From the NCBI GenBank assembly GCA_945910005.1, contig OX246744.1, positions 44,884,965 to 44,948,964 on the forward strand: a DNA stretch of 64,000 bases, given 5' to 3'. This document shows positions 1 through 10,956 of the stretch, one piece after another (the first letter of the stretch is position 1; each line of letters opens with the position of its first letter). Made by a program: the position numbers and the translations under genes. Under the pieces are notes generated by a model. The model was given only the letters and a program-made list of their open reading frames with translations. It did no database searches and was not told the origin of the DNA. This DNA comes from Isoperla grammatica. Lineage: Eukaryota; Arthropoda; Insecta; Plecoptera; Perlodidae.

Positions 1-2557
1 TTCCCAAACAATGTTTTATGTTGATTTTATTCTAAATCTTTTTAAAAATTACTTAATTTATTTACTTATTTGTTAAATGATCATTTTATTATTTTCCATT
101 ACAAAGCTTTGTTATTTGTTTATTTATTTTATTGTTTAAATAAATAAATAGGTAGGTAATTTATTTTCACTCCTTGCTGTAGAGGTGATACCTAGCAACA
201 AGTATTAAAAAGTAAAAAAATACCAGCAGCAAATTTTACTTTAAAATTACTTAATATTATATTTATTGAGTTGGTTTGAATAGGCAATTGTTTTTCAAGC
301 ACCTGATACCTATTAGTGAGGGGACACACTTTTGCAATAGAATTTTTAAAATTTCTTCAAATATTGCCAATAATTTTCATCTTGTAGCTGCATATTGTCT
401 AAAATTATTTCAAATTGATATTGTTTCAGGTGTGGAGAGGAACTTAACCCCACGACTGGCGCTTACTGTACCACCACCACCACCACCACCACCACCACCA
501 CCACCATGGACCAGGACCAGTAGCACACAGCATCCATGATCGGGGCCAAACAAACAGAGCTAGAGGTGCAACAGCAGCAGCTTCATCTCATTGTCAATCG
601 ATTTACGTGGGTGTGATTTAATTCGTGGCAATATAACAGCAAACGTTGGGTGAAAAGTGCTTGAGTGTTTTGTATAATATTCTTGTCTATCTTTTGTAGA
701 TGACTTGAATCACACAGGTACAGTTAAAATTGTTCCTCGTAAAGTGTTATTGTTGGGGTATTGTTAGGATGGAGGAAGTACTAGTGTTCAATAATCAATA
801 TAATGCATTTTATATCCAAAATAAGTAAATCTAAATGTTAATATAATTAATTCACACTAGCTGAAGCTGAATAGCTGAAGGTAGACTATCGGTTGGTACA
901 TTTTCTGTTCTTTTAAAACATAGGCCTACTCTACAACAAGGTCAGACGACTCAATACTTTTACTCGCCTAAATAAGAAAATCAAACCTACCCTGGATCTA
1001 TTCAACTCAGAACCGAACTCTAATGGGTAAGGCCTAGGATTGATTCTTATGGTAACTTTTTTTCATAAAAAAGGCCATACTTTTATTGCAAGCCCCAATT
1101 CAATACAGTTTTAATTCTTTGATGTTGCTTCCTCTTTTTGGTGGATTATTTAACTTTTTTTATAAGAAAACATACCTGGACAAGTGATACTATGGTTGCA
1201 GTGATACAGATAGGCTATGTTTTAGTAAATAACATAGTGCCACAGGTACATACCATGTTGGATGTATGTTACTGTATGTTGTGTATTGTATAGTAACTTG
1301 ATACTGTACGTAAAAATGAAAACGTGCTATAATAAATATTTCTACTACTAGATTGCTTAAATTATTATGTCTAAATATCTGTTATATTATGTTGTTGAGG
1401 ACATAGGCCCCTACTACATTTTTTCCCAACCAAGGTTAAAGAATATTTGTGGCCCTTGGAATTATTTGGAACAAAAAATGACAGCACATCATGGAGGCCT
1501 ATAGGCCTAGGTAAGTAGAAGTCTGAGCATAATGTCCTAAAATATAATAACAATAAGTTATAACGCCTAGTATTGGCCCTAACCATTATAGGGCTACATT
1601 ATTCAGGTTTATCACAACCTTTAGCTCTTGACTTTTCAACCACTAGCTAGCTGACAGATGACATTGCCTGTGTGTTGCAAGAAGCACCTAATTTAGTTAT
1701 TTTATTTAAACTTTAATTTAAATGCATTTTCTACTGAGGCTCCGATTTTAGACAGTCATATTTATTCAACAATATTATTTTTAGACAAATTCATCAATAA
1801 AAACAAAGGCTAACAGATAGCTACGGACGACCTACCCTTGTCTGTCTGCATATTATCGTACTCTAAAGGCATAGGGAACACATATTACTCTTAGTAATCT
1901 CTTAGTAATGTTTTCAGTGTCATTGTCTCTTGATATCGGTTATAGGTGTTCATAAATAATATTACAAGCTAAATCAGTCGAACACGAGCGTCAGATAAAA
2001 CGCCGCTATATTTCCCTCACGTGAAATTAACTTCTGTCAAACATCTGTCAAACACGAAACGGCAATAAAGACAACTGACCATCAACTGACGAAGAAACAC
2101 GTCAAGTATCCTAGCAACACACAGAATGTCAGTGCGAAGTAAACATTGCGAACGCCACCTATATGTGCCGTGAAGGCTGTGCGATACGCTTGGCAACATC
2201 GTACAGCCATCGCCTGCCCGTCTTCGTACATTGTTGTCTAACTTCGTGGTAGCGCGAGCTTCAGCATAGCTCGGCTGGCTCAATTTGCGTAGATGTTGCA
2301 AGCAGCATTATGTAGACATTCGGATAACTTGCTACTGTTTAAATTGTATCAAATACTGGATCTTACAAAAATTATCATAAAGAAACAAATAATTCACGGT
2401 TAATCCGATACCCTTATTATTGGGTAATATAACATAGGGAATAAATGGGAGCATATTCTAGGCCAACATTTCTATTTTACATGTTATTTTCCTATCCCGT
2501 GAAAACAAGCTTGAACCGGAAGTAGTTACTTTTTGGCGCACTTGCATTCCCTATACA
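1..2557. other. AT-rich region, no gene recognised
   Basis: No coding exon can be supported here. Open frames are short and lack recognisable motifs. A trinucleotide CCA run lies at about 470-507. TAGGCCTA motifs occur near 920 and 1502. Upstream exons of the unknown gene that ends at 7322 could lie here, but I cannot identify any. Confidence 0.5.
470..507. repeat. (CCA)n microsatellite
   Basis: About a dozen uninterrupted CCA/CAC triplets. In one frame it reads as polyproline, but the surrounding frame has no other protein-like feature, so it is treated as a simple repeat. Confidence 0.9.
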
Positions 2558-5500
2558 AAGCCATTCAACGCAGTTCCACACTGATTCCAATGAGCAAGGC
2601 AAGGTATGTAGGTATATAATCAACAAGTAATGTATTGGCGCGCTTTACAGTTTCAAGTAGGCGGTGAACCTATACTGAGTGCTCTGGTGAATGTCAAGCA
2701 AGGACGTTATAACCGAATACAACACCATTCAACGCAGTTCCACACTGATTCCAATGAGCAAGGCAAGGTATGTAGGTATATAATCAACAAGTAATGTATT
2801 GGCGCGCTTTACAGTTTCAAGTAGGCGGTGAACCTATACTGAGTGCTCTGGTGAATGTCAAGCAAGGACGTTATACTCGAATACAACACCGATCAACGCA
2901 GTTCCACATTGATTCCAATGAGCAAGGCAAGGTATGTAGGTATATAATCAACAAGTAATGTATTGGCGCGCTTTACAGTTTCAAGTAGGCGGTGAACCTA
3001 TACTGAGTGCTCTGGTGAATGTCAAGCAAGGACGTTACACCCGAATACAACACCATTCAACACAGTTCCACACTGATTCCAATGAGCAAGGCAAGGTATG
3101 TAGGTATATAATCAACAAGTAATGTATTGGCGCGCTTTACAGTTTCAAGTAGGCGGTGAACCTATACTGAGTGCTCTGGTGAATGTCAAGCAAGGACGTT
3201 ACACCCGAATACAACACCATTCAACACAGTTCCACACTGATTCCAATGAGCAAGGCAAGGTATGTAGGTATATAATCAACAAGTAATGTATTGGCGCGCT
3301 TTACAGTTTCAAGTAGGCGGTGAACCTATACTGAGTGCTCTGGTGAATGTCAAGCAAGGACGTTATACTCGAATACAACACCATTCAACGCAGTTCCACA
3401 TTGATTCCAATGAGCAAGGCAAGGTATGTAGGTATATAATCAACAAATAATGTATTGGCGCGCTATACAGCTTCGAGTAGGCGGTGAACCTATACTGAGT
3501 GCTTTGGTGAATGTCAAGCAAGGACGTTATACTCGAATACAACACCATTCAACGCAGTTCCACACTGATTCCAATGAGCAAGGCAAGGTATGTAGGTATA
3601 TAATCAACAAGTAATGTATTGGCGCGCTATACAGTTTCAAGTAGGCGGTGAACCTATACTGAGTGCTCTGGTGAATGTCAAGCAAGGACGCTATACCCGA
3701 ATACAACACCATTCAACGCAGTTCCACACTGATTCCAATGAGCAAGGCAAGGTATGTAGGTATATAATCAACAAGTAATGTATTGGCGCGCTTTACAGTT
3801 TCAAGTAGGCGGTGAACCTATACTGAGTGCTCTGGTGAATGTCAAGCAAGGACGTTACACCCGAATACAACACCATTCAACACAGTTCCACACTGATTCC
3901 AATGAGCAAGGCAAGGTATGTAGGTATATAATCAACAAGTAATGTATTGGCGCGCTTTACAGTTTCAAGTAGGCGGTGAACCTATACTGAGTGCTCTGGT
4001 GAATGTCAAGCAAGGACGCTATACCCGAATACAACACCATTCAACGCAGTTCCACACTGATTCCAATGAGCAAGGCAAGGTATGTAGGTATATAATCAAC
4101 AAGTAATGTATTGGCGCGCTTTACAGTTTCAAGTAGGCGGTGAACCTATACTGAGTGCTCTGGTGAATGTCAAGCAAGGACGTTATACTCGAATACAACA
4201 CCATTCAACGCAGTTCCACATTGATTCCAATGAGCAAGGCAAGGTATGTAGGTATATAATCAACAAGTAATGTATTGGCGCGCTTTACAGTTTCAAGTAG
4301 GCGGTGAACCTATACTGAGTGCTTTGGTGAATGTCAAGCAAGGACGTTATACTCGAATACAACACCATTCATGCAACACAGTTCCACACTGATTGCAAGG
4401 CAAGGTATGTAGGTATATAATCAACAAGTAATGTTTTGGCGCGCTTTACAGTTTCAAGTAGGCGGTGAACCTATACTGAGTGCTCTGGTGAATGTCAAGC
4501 AAGGACGTTATACTCGAATACAACACCATTCAACGCAGTTCCACATTGATTCCAATGAGCAAGGCAAGGTATGTAGGTATATAATCAACAAGTAATGTAT
4601 TGGCGCGCTATACAGCTTCGAGTAGGCGGTGAACCTTTACTGAGTGCTTTGGTGAATGTCAAGCAAGGACGCTATACCCGAATACAACACCATTCAACGC
4701 AGTTCCACACTGATTCCAATGAGCAAGGCAAGGTATGTAGGTATATAATCAACAAGTAATGTATTGGCGCGCTATACAGCTTCGAGTAGGCGGTGAACCT
4801 ATACTGAGTGCTTTGGTGAATGTCAAGCAAGGACGTTATACTCGAATACAACACCATTCAACGCAGTTCCAAATTGATTCCAATGAGCAAGGCAAGGGAA
4901 GGTATGTAGGTATATAATCAACAAGTAATGTATTGGCGCGCTGTACAGCTTCGAGTAGGCGGTGAACCTATACTGAGTGCTCTGGTGAATGTCAAGCAAG
5001 GACGTTATAACCGAATACAACACCATTCAACGCAGTTCCACATTGATTCCAATGAGCAAGGCAAGGTATGTAGGTATATAATCAACAAGTAATGTATTGG
5101 CGCGCTTTACAGTTTCAAGTAGGCGGTGAACCTATACTGAGTGCTCTGGTGAATGTCAAGCAAGGACGCTATACCCGAATACAACACCATTCAACGCAGT
5201 TCCACACTGATTCCAATGAGCAAGGCAAGGTATGTAGGTATATAATCAACAAGTAATGTATTGGCGCGCTATACAGCTTCGAGTAGGCGGTGAACCTATA
5301 CTGAGTGCTTTGGTGAATGTCAAGCAAGGACGTTATACTCGAATACAACACCTTTCAACACAGTTCCACACTGATTCCAATGAGCAAGGCAAGGTATGTA
5401 GGTATATAATCAACAAGTAATGTATTGGCGCGCTATACAGCTTCGAGTAGGCGGTGAACCTATACTGAGTGCTTTGGTGAATGTCAAGCAAGGACGCTAT

Positions 5501-7195
5501 ACCCGAATACAACACCTTTCAACACAGTTCCACACTGATTCCAATGAGCAAGGCAAGGTATGTAGGTATATAATCAACAAGTAATGTATTGGCGCGCTAT
5601 ACAGCTTCGAGTAGGCGGTGAACCTATACTGAGTGCTTTGGTGAATGTCAAGCAAGGACGTTATACTCGAATACAACACCATTCAACGCAGTTCCACACT
5701 GATTCCAATGAGCAAGGCAAGGCAAGGTATGTAGGTATATAACCAACAAGTAATGTATTGGCGCGCTATACAGCTTCGAGTAGGCGGTGAACCTATGCTG
5801 AGTGCTCTGGTGAATGTCAAGCAAGGACGTTATAACCGAATACAACACCATTCAACGCAGTTCCACATAGATTCCAATGAGCAAGGCAAGGTATGTAGGT
5901 ATATAATCAACAAGTAATGTATTGGCGCACTGTACAGTTTCGAGTAGGCGGTGAACCTATACTGAGTGCTCTGGTGAATGTCAAGCAAGGACGTTATAAC
6001 CGAATACAACACCATTCAACGCAGTTCCACACTGATTCCAATGAGCAAGGCAAGGTATGTAGGTATATAATCAACAAGTAATGTATTGGCGCGCTATACA
6101 GCTTCGAGTAGGCGGTGAACCTATACTGAGTGCTCTGGTGAATGTCAAGCATGGACGTTATAACCGAATACAACACCATTCAACGCAGTTCCACATAGAT
6201 TCCAATGAGCAAGGCAAGGTATGTAGGTATATAATCAACAAGTAATGTATTGGCGCGCTTTACAGTTTCAAGTAGGCGGTGAACCTATACTGAGTGCTCT
6301 GGTGAATGTCAAGCATGGACGTTATAACCGAATACAACACCATTCAACGCAGTTCCACATAGATTCCAATGAGCAAGGCAAGGTATGTAGGTATATAATC
6401 AACAAGTAATGTATTGGCGCGCTTTACAGTTTCAAGTAGGCGGTGAACCTATACTGAGTGCTTTGGTGAATGTCAAGCAAGGACGTTATACTCGAATACA
6501 ACACCATTCAACGCAGTTCCACACTGATTCCAATGAGCAAGGCAAGGTATGTAGGTATATAATCAACAAGTAATGTATTGGCGCGCTTTACAGTTTCAAG
6601 TAGGCGGTGAACCTATACTGAGTGCTCTGGTGAATGTCAAGCATGGACGTTATAACCGAATACAACACCATTCAACGCAGTTCCACATAGATTCCAATGA
6701 GCAAGGCAAGGTATGTAGGTATATAATCAACAAGTAATGTATTGGCGCGCTTTACAGTTTCAAGTAGGCGGTGAACCTATACTGAGTGCTTTGGTGAATG
6801 TCAAGCAAGGACGTTATACTCGAATACAACACCATTCAACGCAGTTCCACATTGATTCCAATGAGCAAGGCAAGGTATGTAGGTATATAATCAGCAAGTA
6901 ATGTATTGGCGCGCTTTACAGTTTCAAGTAGGCGGTGACCCTATACTGAGTGCTCTGGTGAATGTCAAGCAAGGACGTTATACTCGAATACAAGACCGAT
7001 CAACGCAGTTCCACACTGATTCCAATGAGCAAGGCAAGGTATGTAGGTATATAATCAACAAGTAATGTATTGGCGCGCTTTACAGTTTCAAGTAGGCGGT
7101 GAACCTATACTGAGTGCTTTGGTGAATGTCAAGCAAGGACGTTATACCAGACTTCAACACCATTCAACACAGTTCCACACTGATTCCAATGAGAA
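2558..7195 (+). repeat. 164-bp exon/splice-site-containing tandem array, about 27 units
   Basis: A 164-bp unit repeats head to tail; the same landmark recurs at 2582, 2746 and 2910, and between 2629 and 7064 there are 27 intervals. Each unit contains a good 5' splice signal (GGCAAG|GTATGT), a 47-bp intron-like spacer with stops, a 3' splice signal (CTTTACAG|TTTCAAG), and then 117 bp that is open for exactly 39 codons. The last unit runs into unique coding sequence at 7086-7322. Common differences between units include several synonymous ones (CTG/TTG, CGT/CGC, TAT/TAC, ACC/ACT, ACG/ACA) and some replacements (Q/R, F/L, T/N, T/I). A few units carry small indels (near 4370, 4895 and 5720). This is either an expanded exon boundary or, if the short introns are spliced, a source of a 39-residue repeat protein. 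Confidence 0.93.
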
Positions 7196-7322
7196 AGATG
7201 TTAGCCAACCTATTTGTGCTAGAAATGATCGTTGGCTCTTGAAGGTCAACAAAGAGTCATCGTGGGTTTTATTTGACACGAGTGGATTAACCAATAGACT
7301 ATTTTCAAAATTATTGATCTAG
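7086..7322 (+). CDS. Terminal coding exon of an unrecognised gene
   Basis: A 78-codon open stretch ends at a TAG (7320-7322) and is preceded by a 3' splice signal (TTTACAG at 7079-7085). Its first 36 codons match the 39-codon unit of the upstream array. After the GAG codon it departs into unique sequence containing NDRWLLKVNKESSWVLFD, which looks like genuine protein with alternating hydrophobic residues. I do not recognise the family. The last roughly ten codons and the stop lie in the left arm of an inverted-repeat element (7291-7592), so the C terminus seems to have been taken from a mobile element. No other exon of the gene was found, and no convincing polyadenylation signal lies close by; an AATAAA-containing stretch occurs near 8400. 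An alternative is that the whole locus is a dead exon within a minisatellite. Confidence 0.5.
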   Translation, partial: FQVGGEPILSALVNVKQGRYTRLQHHSTQFHTDSNEKDVSQPICARNDRWLLKVNKESSWVLFDTSGLTNRLFSKLLI

Positions 7323-7592
7323 GACATTTAGACCTCTAAATCTTCAAGTACAACAATGCATAATAATGGAAAATGAACCTTGCAAAATTATTGATCTAGG
7401 ACCGTTAGACTGACTTCATCGAGGTCCTCTAAATCTTCAATGACAACAATACATATAACAATGAAAAATGAACCTTACCATAACATTTGAAAACTAGTTT
7501 TAACTGTTGTGCATTGTTGTCATTGAAGATTTAGAGGACTGTGATTAACTCAGTCTAAGGGTGCTAGATAAATTTTGAAAATGGGCTATAGG
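7291..7592. repeat. Inverted-repeat (MITE-like) element with a duplicated left arm
   Basis: The sequence TTCAAAATTATTGATCTAGG followed by CCTCTAAATCTTCAA occurs twice in direct order (from 7303 and from 7382). It is matched by an inverted arm at about 7508-7580 (TTGAAGATTTAGAGG ... CTAGATAAATTTTGAA). The arms can form a long hairpin. The left arm overlaps the end of the upstream open reading frame. Confidence 0.7.
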
Positions 7593-8036
7593 AGTTAATT
7601 TGAAACTGTGTTTAGTGTTAGTTAGATTCTGGAATTCGATACATAAATTTAAAAAAAACAAACATCGATTCTACACTCTCACACTCTAGACTTAAACAGG
7701 AGTTAACTTATACGTTTAGAACCTACGCCCCCAGGCCCCACTGAGTGAGCCCTCGCGGTCGGTTAGTTGAAGAAAAGAAGAAGAAGCGAAGAGTTGTGTG
7801 CAACGTGCGTAGAAGCCCAACCAACAACAAGTAGTTTACAGAGTGGTTTATTATAATTCACCAGTTGCATTTAAAACTGTGTGTAAGTTATTTATATCCG
7901 CTATCTGAGCCGGTTTGTGCAGACAACATTGCGTCACCGGCCAAGGAAGGCGAAAAGCGAAGTTGCGCCTCCAGCAATCAGCAAGCTACGGTACCTTACA
8001 ACCGTGCATCCATCTCTCCAACTCAATATACCAATA
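7593..8036. other. No recognised feature
   Basis: Mixed sequence with a purine-rich patch (AAGAAAAGAAGAAGAAG near 7770). No gene, RNA or repeat could be supported. Confidence 0.4.
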
Positions 8037-8304
8037 TATAGAGGTGGCTCAGCGGTGAGACGCGAGACTCTAATTCGGGAGGTCGGCGGTTCGATTCTGG
8101 CCACCGGCAGTCCTGACTGAAGGTTTTTCTCGAGGTTTTCTTCAGTCGTAAAGGCGAATGCTGGGATTGAGTCCTTTACTAATAGCCCTCGGACATTCCT
8201 TCCCAACTATCCAAACACCCTAATAACCTAGTTAGTCACCTGAAGAGGGGCACATCAGGTAAAGCTGGTGTGCACCCTATAACGGGTATACCTACGAATT
8301 TTAT
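8037..8304 (+). mobile_element. tRNA-derived SINE (family A), near full length
   Basis: The head is tRNA-like with a pol III A box (TGGCTCAGCGGTGAGA near 8045) and B box (GGTTCGATTCT near 8089). A conserved non-tRNA body follows (CAGTCCTGACTGAAGG ... GCTGGTGTGCACCCTATAAC). At least five other copies in this window share the full order of head, body and ACGAA/ATT-rich tail. Confidence 0.9.
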
Positions 8305-9573
8305 CACATTATGTAAGCATGGCACAAGCACCAAACATGCGGAACTCCCGAATCGGTCTATTAAAATTGCTTTTAAATGTGTTTAAATTGTCCCAAATGT
8401 AAATAAAAATAAGTCAGCCTGTAGAGAATTTAGTGTTATTTCTTATTAACGTTTCTTTGTTCCAATCAATATTTCCGTTTTTCAGATGGTCTCAATTACC
8501 TTGCGCAATGTGATGTTGCTGCACACCTTATGCACCTAATTAAGAACAAGTGCAAAACAGAAATATTTATTGGAATAAAAAACCATTCACAAAGAACAGC
8601 ATTTAATTCTCTAAAGAATGAAATATTTTGATTTTCTTTCCGGACAATCTAAAACCATTTAAAAGTAACCTTAACAGGTGAACATACAGATGTCAAACGT
8701 CATCGCATAAGCAAAGGTGTGCAGTGCATTCCATATAAAAGATATTAAACTTCACAAATACATCGCTTAGTTGGCATGCCTTCGTTTTTCCAACGCAGGC
8801 ATGGGAATTATTAAGCAAAAAGTTGGAGTTGAATCAACTTTTCGCGTCATGAAACGTACTCTAATTTTCCTAATTTCAATGTGCATGGTTACATGTAAAT
8901 TCAATATGGCCAACTCGCTAATTTCTGGAAGTTACGTACGCTAAGTGGATGTAGACGGGCCTTAACTCTTTAAAGTCGATCGATGAAGTGAACTACCCAT
9001 TCAATACAACAACTAAACTATTCAAATTAAATGGACATGAAAAAATACTTTTTGCTATTCTAAACTATGAATTTCAAGAATTATTACATGTGAGTAGCAT
9101 TTAATAATGAACGTCTTGAAATTATATATTTTTTTTTATTAATAAAGTATATTTATAGTTTCCAATTTGAGTAGATTTGAGGTAAAATTGACACACCAGC
9201 GCAAATATCTCGAAAACGGATCGCGTTCAATCATCTTTTTCAAACGTATTCATGTTAGTCATGAAGTTATCTACATTTAGGACGAAAATTTTTTTGAAGG
9301 TGCTACGCAAAGTTATACGGTTGAAAGTGTAGGTTTTTTGTTCAGTTACAATGTATAACATAGGGAATTCCAACGCATTTCAACACTCAATAAATAGAAA
9401 ACTAATAGCGGTAGGTGCATATTTTTGTCTACAATATTCACAAGCTTAATCTCAACTTGCAGCACATACAATTTGAATGATTTATATTACATGTGCAGTT
9501 ATCATCGATCGACTTTAATTCTTTTCTTCACACAAGATTCTGCAGAACATTTTACATACAGTTCCAACATTCA
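8305..9573. other. AT-rich region, no gene recognised
   Basis: No exon or structured repeat could be supported over this stretch; frames are short and closed. Confidence 0.4.
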
Positions 9574-9755
9574 TAAATAAATAAAAAAAAAAAAAAATGA
9601 ATCCACATTTAGCTGATTTTCAGTGGGGCACTTTAATTTAAAGCGACTAAACCAACCCTGTAGGCTCCGAACACCATCGACGAGTGAGCGATAACCAATC
9701 AAAGATCGATATTTCAAATACGTAACATGTGAATCAGTGATTGATACACCGCTAT
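9574..9755 (-). mobile_element. Interspersed repeat family B (TTTA-tailed), truncated copy
   Basis: Shares the core GGTTGGTTTAGTCGCTTTAA / ATTAAAGT..CCCACTGAAAATCAG (on the minus strand here) with copies at 17249, 29362, 41928 and 52284. The A-rich end at 9574-9598 corresponds to the TTTA-rich tail of the plus-oriented copies. The one-sided simple tail suggests a retroposed non-autonomous element. Confidence 0.8.
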
Positions 9756-10228
9756 TGTTTTCCTCTTCTCTGATTGGCTGACGATGACAGAAGACTCAGT
9801 TTCACAATGTGTGCACACGACATTGACGCTTCGCTATTTAGCTACTCCTATGCCGCGACTACATAAAAGTCAAGGTCCATTTTATATTTGGAAGCTCCAA
9901 GGCCTTTTAACGCTAAATAAATAATATTTTCATTGCCGGTATAACAGTTCCTACTAAAGTGTTGCCCCAAATGGGGTTTAACCGCAGAACTTCCATTAAA
10001 CGTGATGTGTTTATCAATTATTGTAACATACGTCACATGACCTTGAAGTAGAATACCACGTAAACAATAAACAACAACAATAAACAACAACATTCATTGC
10101 ACACCACGTTGGGAAGAAACTGTGTAAATAAACATAAGTGCAGCGTTTGTTATTTTTAAACAAACTACTGTAGCAGGACGTCTGTTGAACGAAATTCATT
10201 CAAATTATTTACTAAACAGACTTTGATG
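9756..10228. other. Unique flank upstream of the BEL/Pao insertion
   Basis: No gene could be supported. It ends in the 5-bp sequence ATAAG that is duplicated after the 3' LTR. Confidence 0.4.
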
Positions 10229-10233
10229 ATAAG

Positions 10234-10735
10234 TGTTCGCGCCATTTATTCGTCGCTGGTAATATGTATGTTTTCGGTGTTGGTATACCTGCCTATTATT
10301 TTCATATGTTTCGATTTGGGCCAATCACGTAATCTCTTACTGTTTTCCCGTTTAGAGCCCGTTTGCTTATCTCTTATCTCGTCAGTATCGTTCGAGCTTC
10401 GAACTCGTAAAGTTCAGTTAGTATCGTTCAAGTCTCGACCTCGTCCAGTCAAGTTGTTTTGCTCTCTCGTTATTCTCTCGTGCGTTCCCGGACTACATTG
10501 ACAACTTCTACGCTGCATGTCCTGGGTTCGATCGCCTTCCAGGCATTTTCATCTTTCCTTCTTTTCTCTTCTAAACTCGAGTTTCCTTCTTCTATCTCTT
10601 TTTCACGACGGCCACTTTCCGCCCGTCGCTGTCATCTACGTTTCGTCACCTTTCAAACATCATTGGGGTAAGTTTCTACATCAAAATATACAGTCCACTA
10701 AAAAACTCCTCGGAGTGAGCATCCCGGCTCAAACA
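10234..10735 (+). repeat. BEL/Pao 5' LTR (502 bp)
   Basis: Begins TGTTCGCGCC and ends GGCTCAAACA, giving TG...CA ends. It matches the 3' LTR across its length except for two extra bases near 10493. It would carry the promoter of the genomic transcript, though I could not pick out a certain TATA box. Confidence 0.97.
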
Positions 10736-10737
10736 TA

Positions 10738-10755
10738 TGGTCCTCGCGGAGCCGA
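10738..10755 (+). other. Putative primer-binding site
   Basis: TGGTCCTCGCGGAGCC starts two bases after the 5' LTR. A TGG at this spacing is expected for complementarity to the CCA end of a primer tRNA. I did not determine which tRNA it would match. Confidence 0.7.
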
Positions 10756-10956
10756 ATTGTCCGGTAATTTTCCGCATTTTTCTCGAAGATTTTCTCAATC
10801 AAGGTCACTCCATAGTTGGTCGCACAATACACACGTCATTGAGTGTTGTGTGTTTCCGCTCTCGTATTCAATTGATTGTGCTGTTCAGTGTGTGTCTCTT
10901 ACGTACGTCGTACATCCCTTGTATTTCTAACATTGTCTTTTGCATTTCCGATCATA

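Noticed and set aside
276..539. Short plus-strand frame ending in polyproline
   Set aside because: The proline run is the (CCA)n microsatellite, and the rest has no protein-like features.
3363..6179. Series of about 60-residue minus-strand frames, nearly identical to one another
   Set aside because: They are antisense shadows of the 164-bp array and span its intron-like spacer. The plus strand carries the splice signals and the frame that continues into unique sequence.
8037..8110. tRNA gene
   Set aside because: Good A and B boxes are present, but the sequence continues into a conserved non-tRNA body found in many copies, and no clean anticodon stem could be drawn. It is a SINE head.
10223..10930. 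Open frames in the 5' LTR and leader
   Set aside because: The same frames recur in the 3' LTR (16282-16774) and do not resemble proteins; they are incidental to the LTR sequence.
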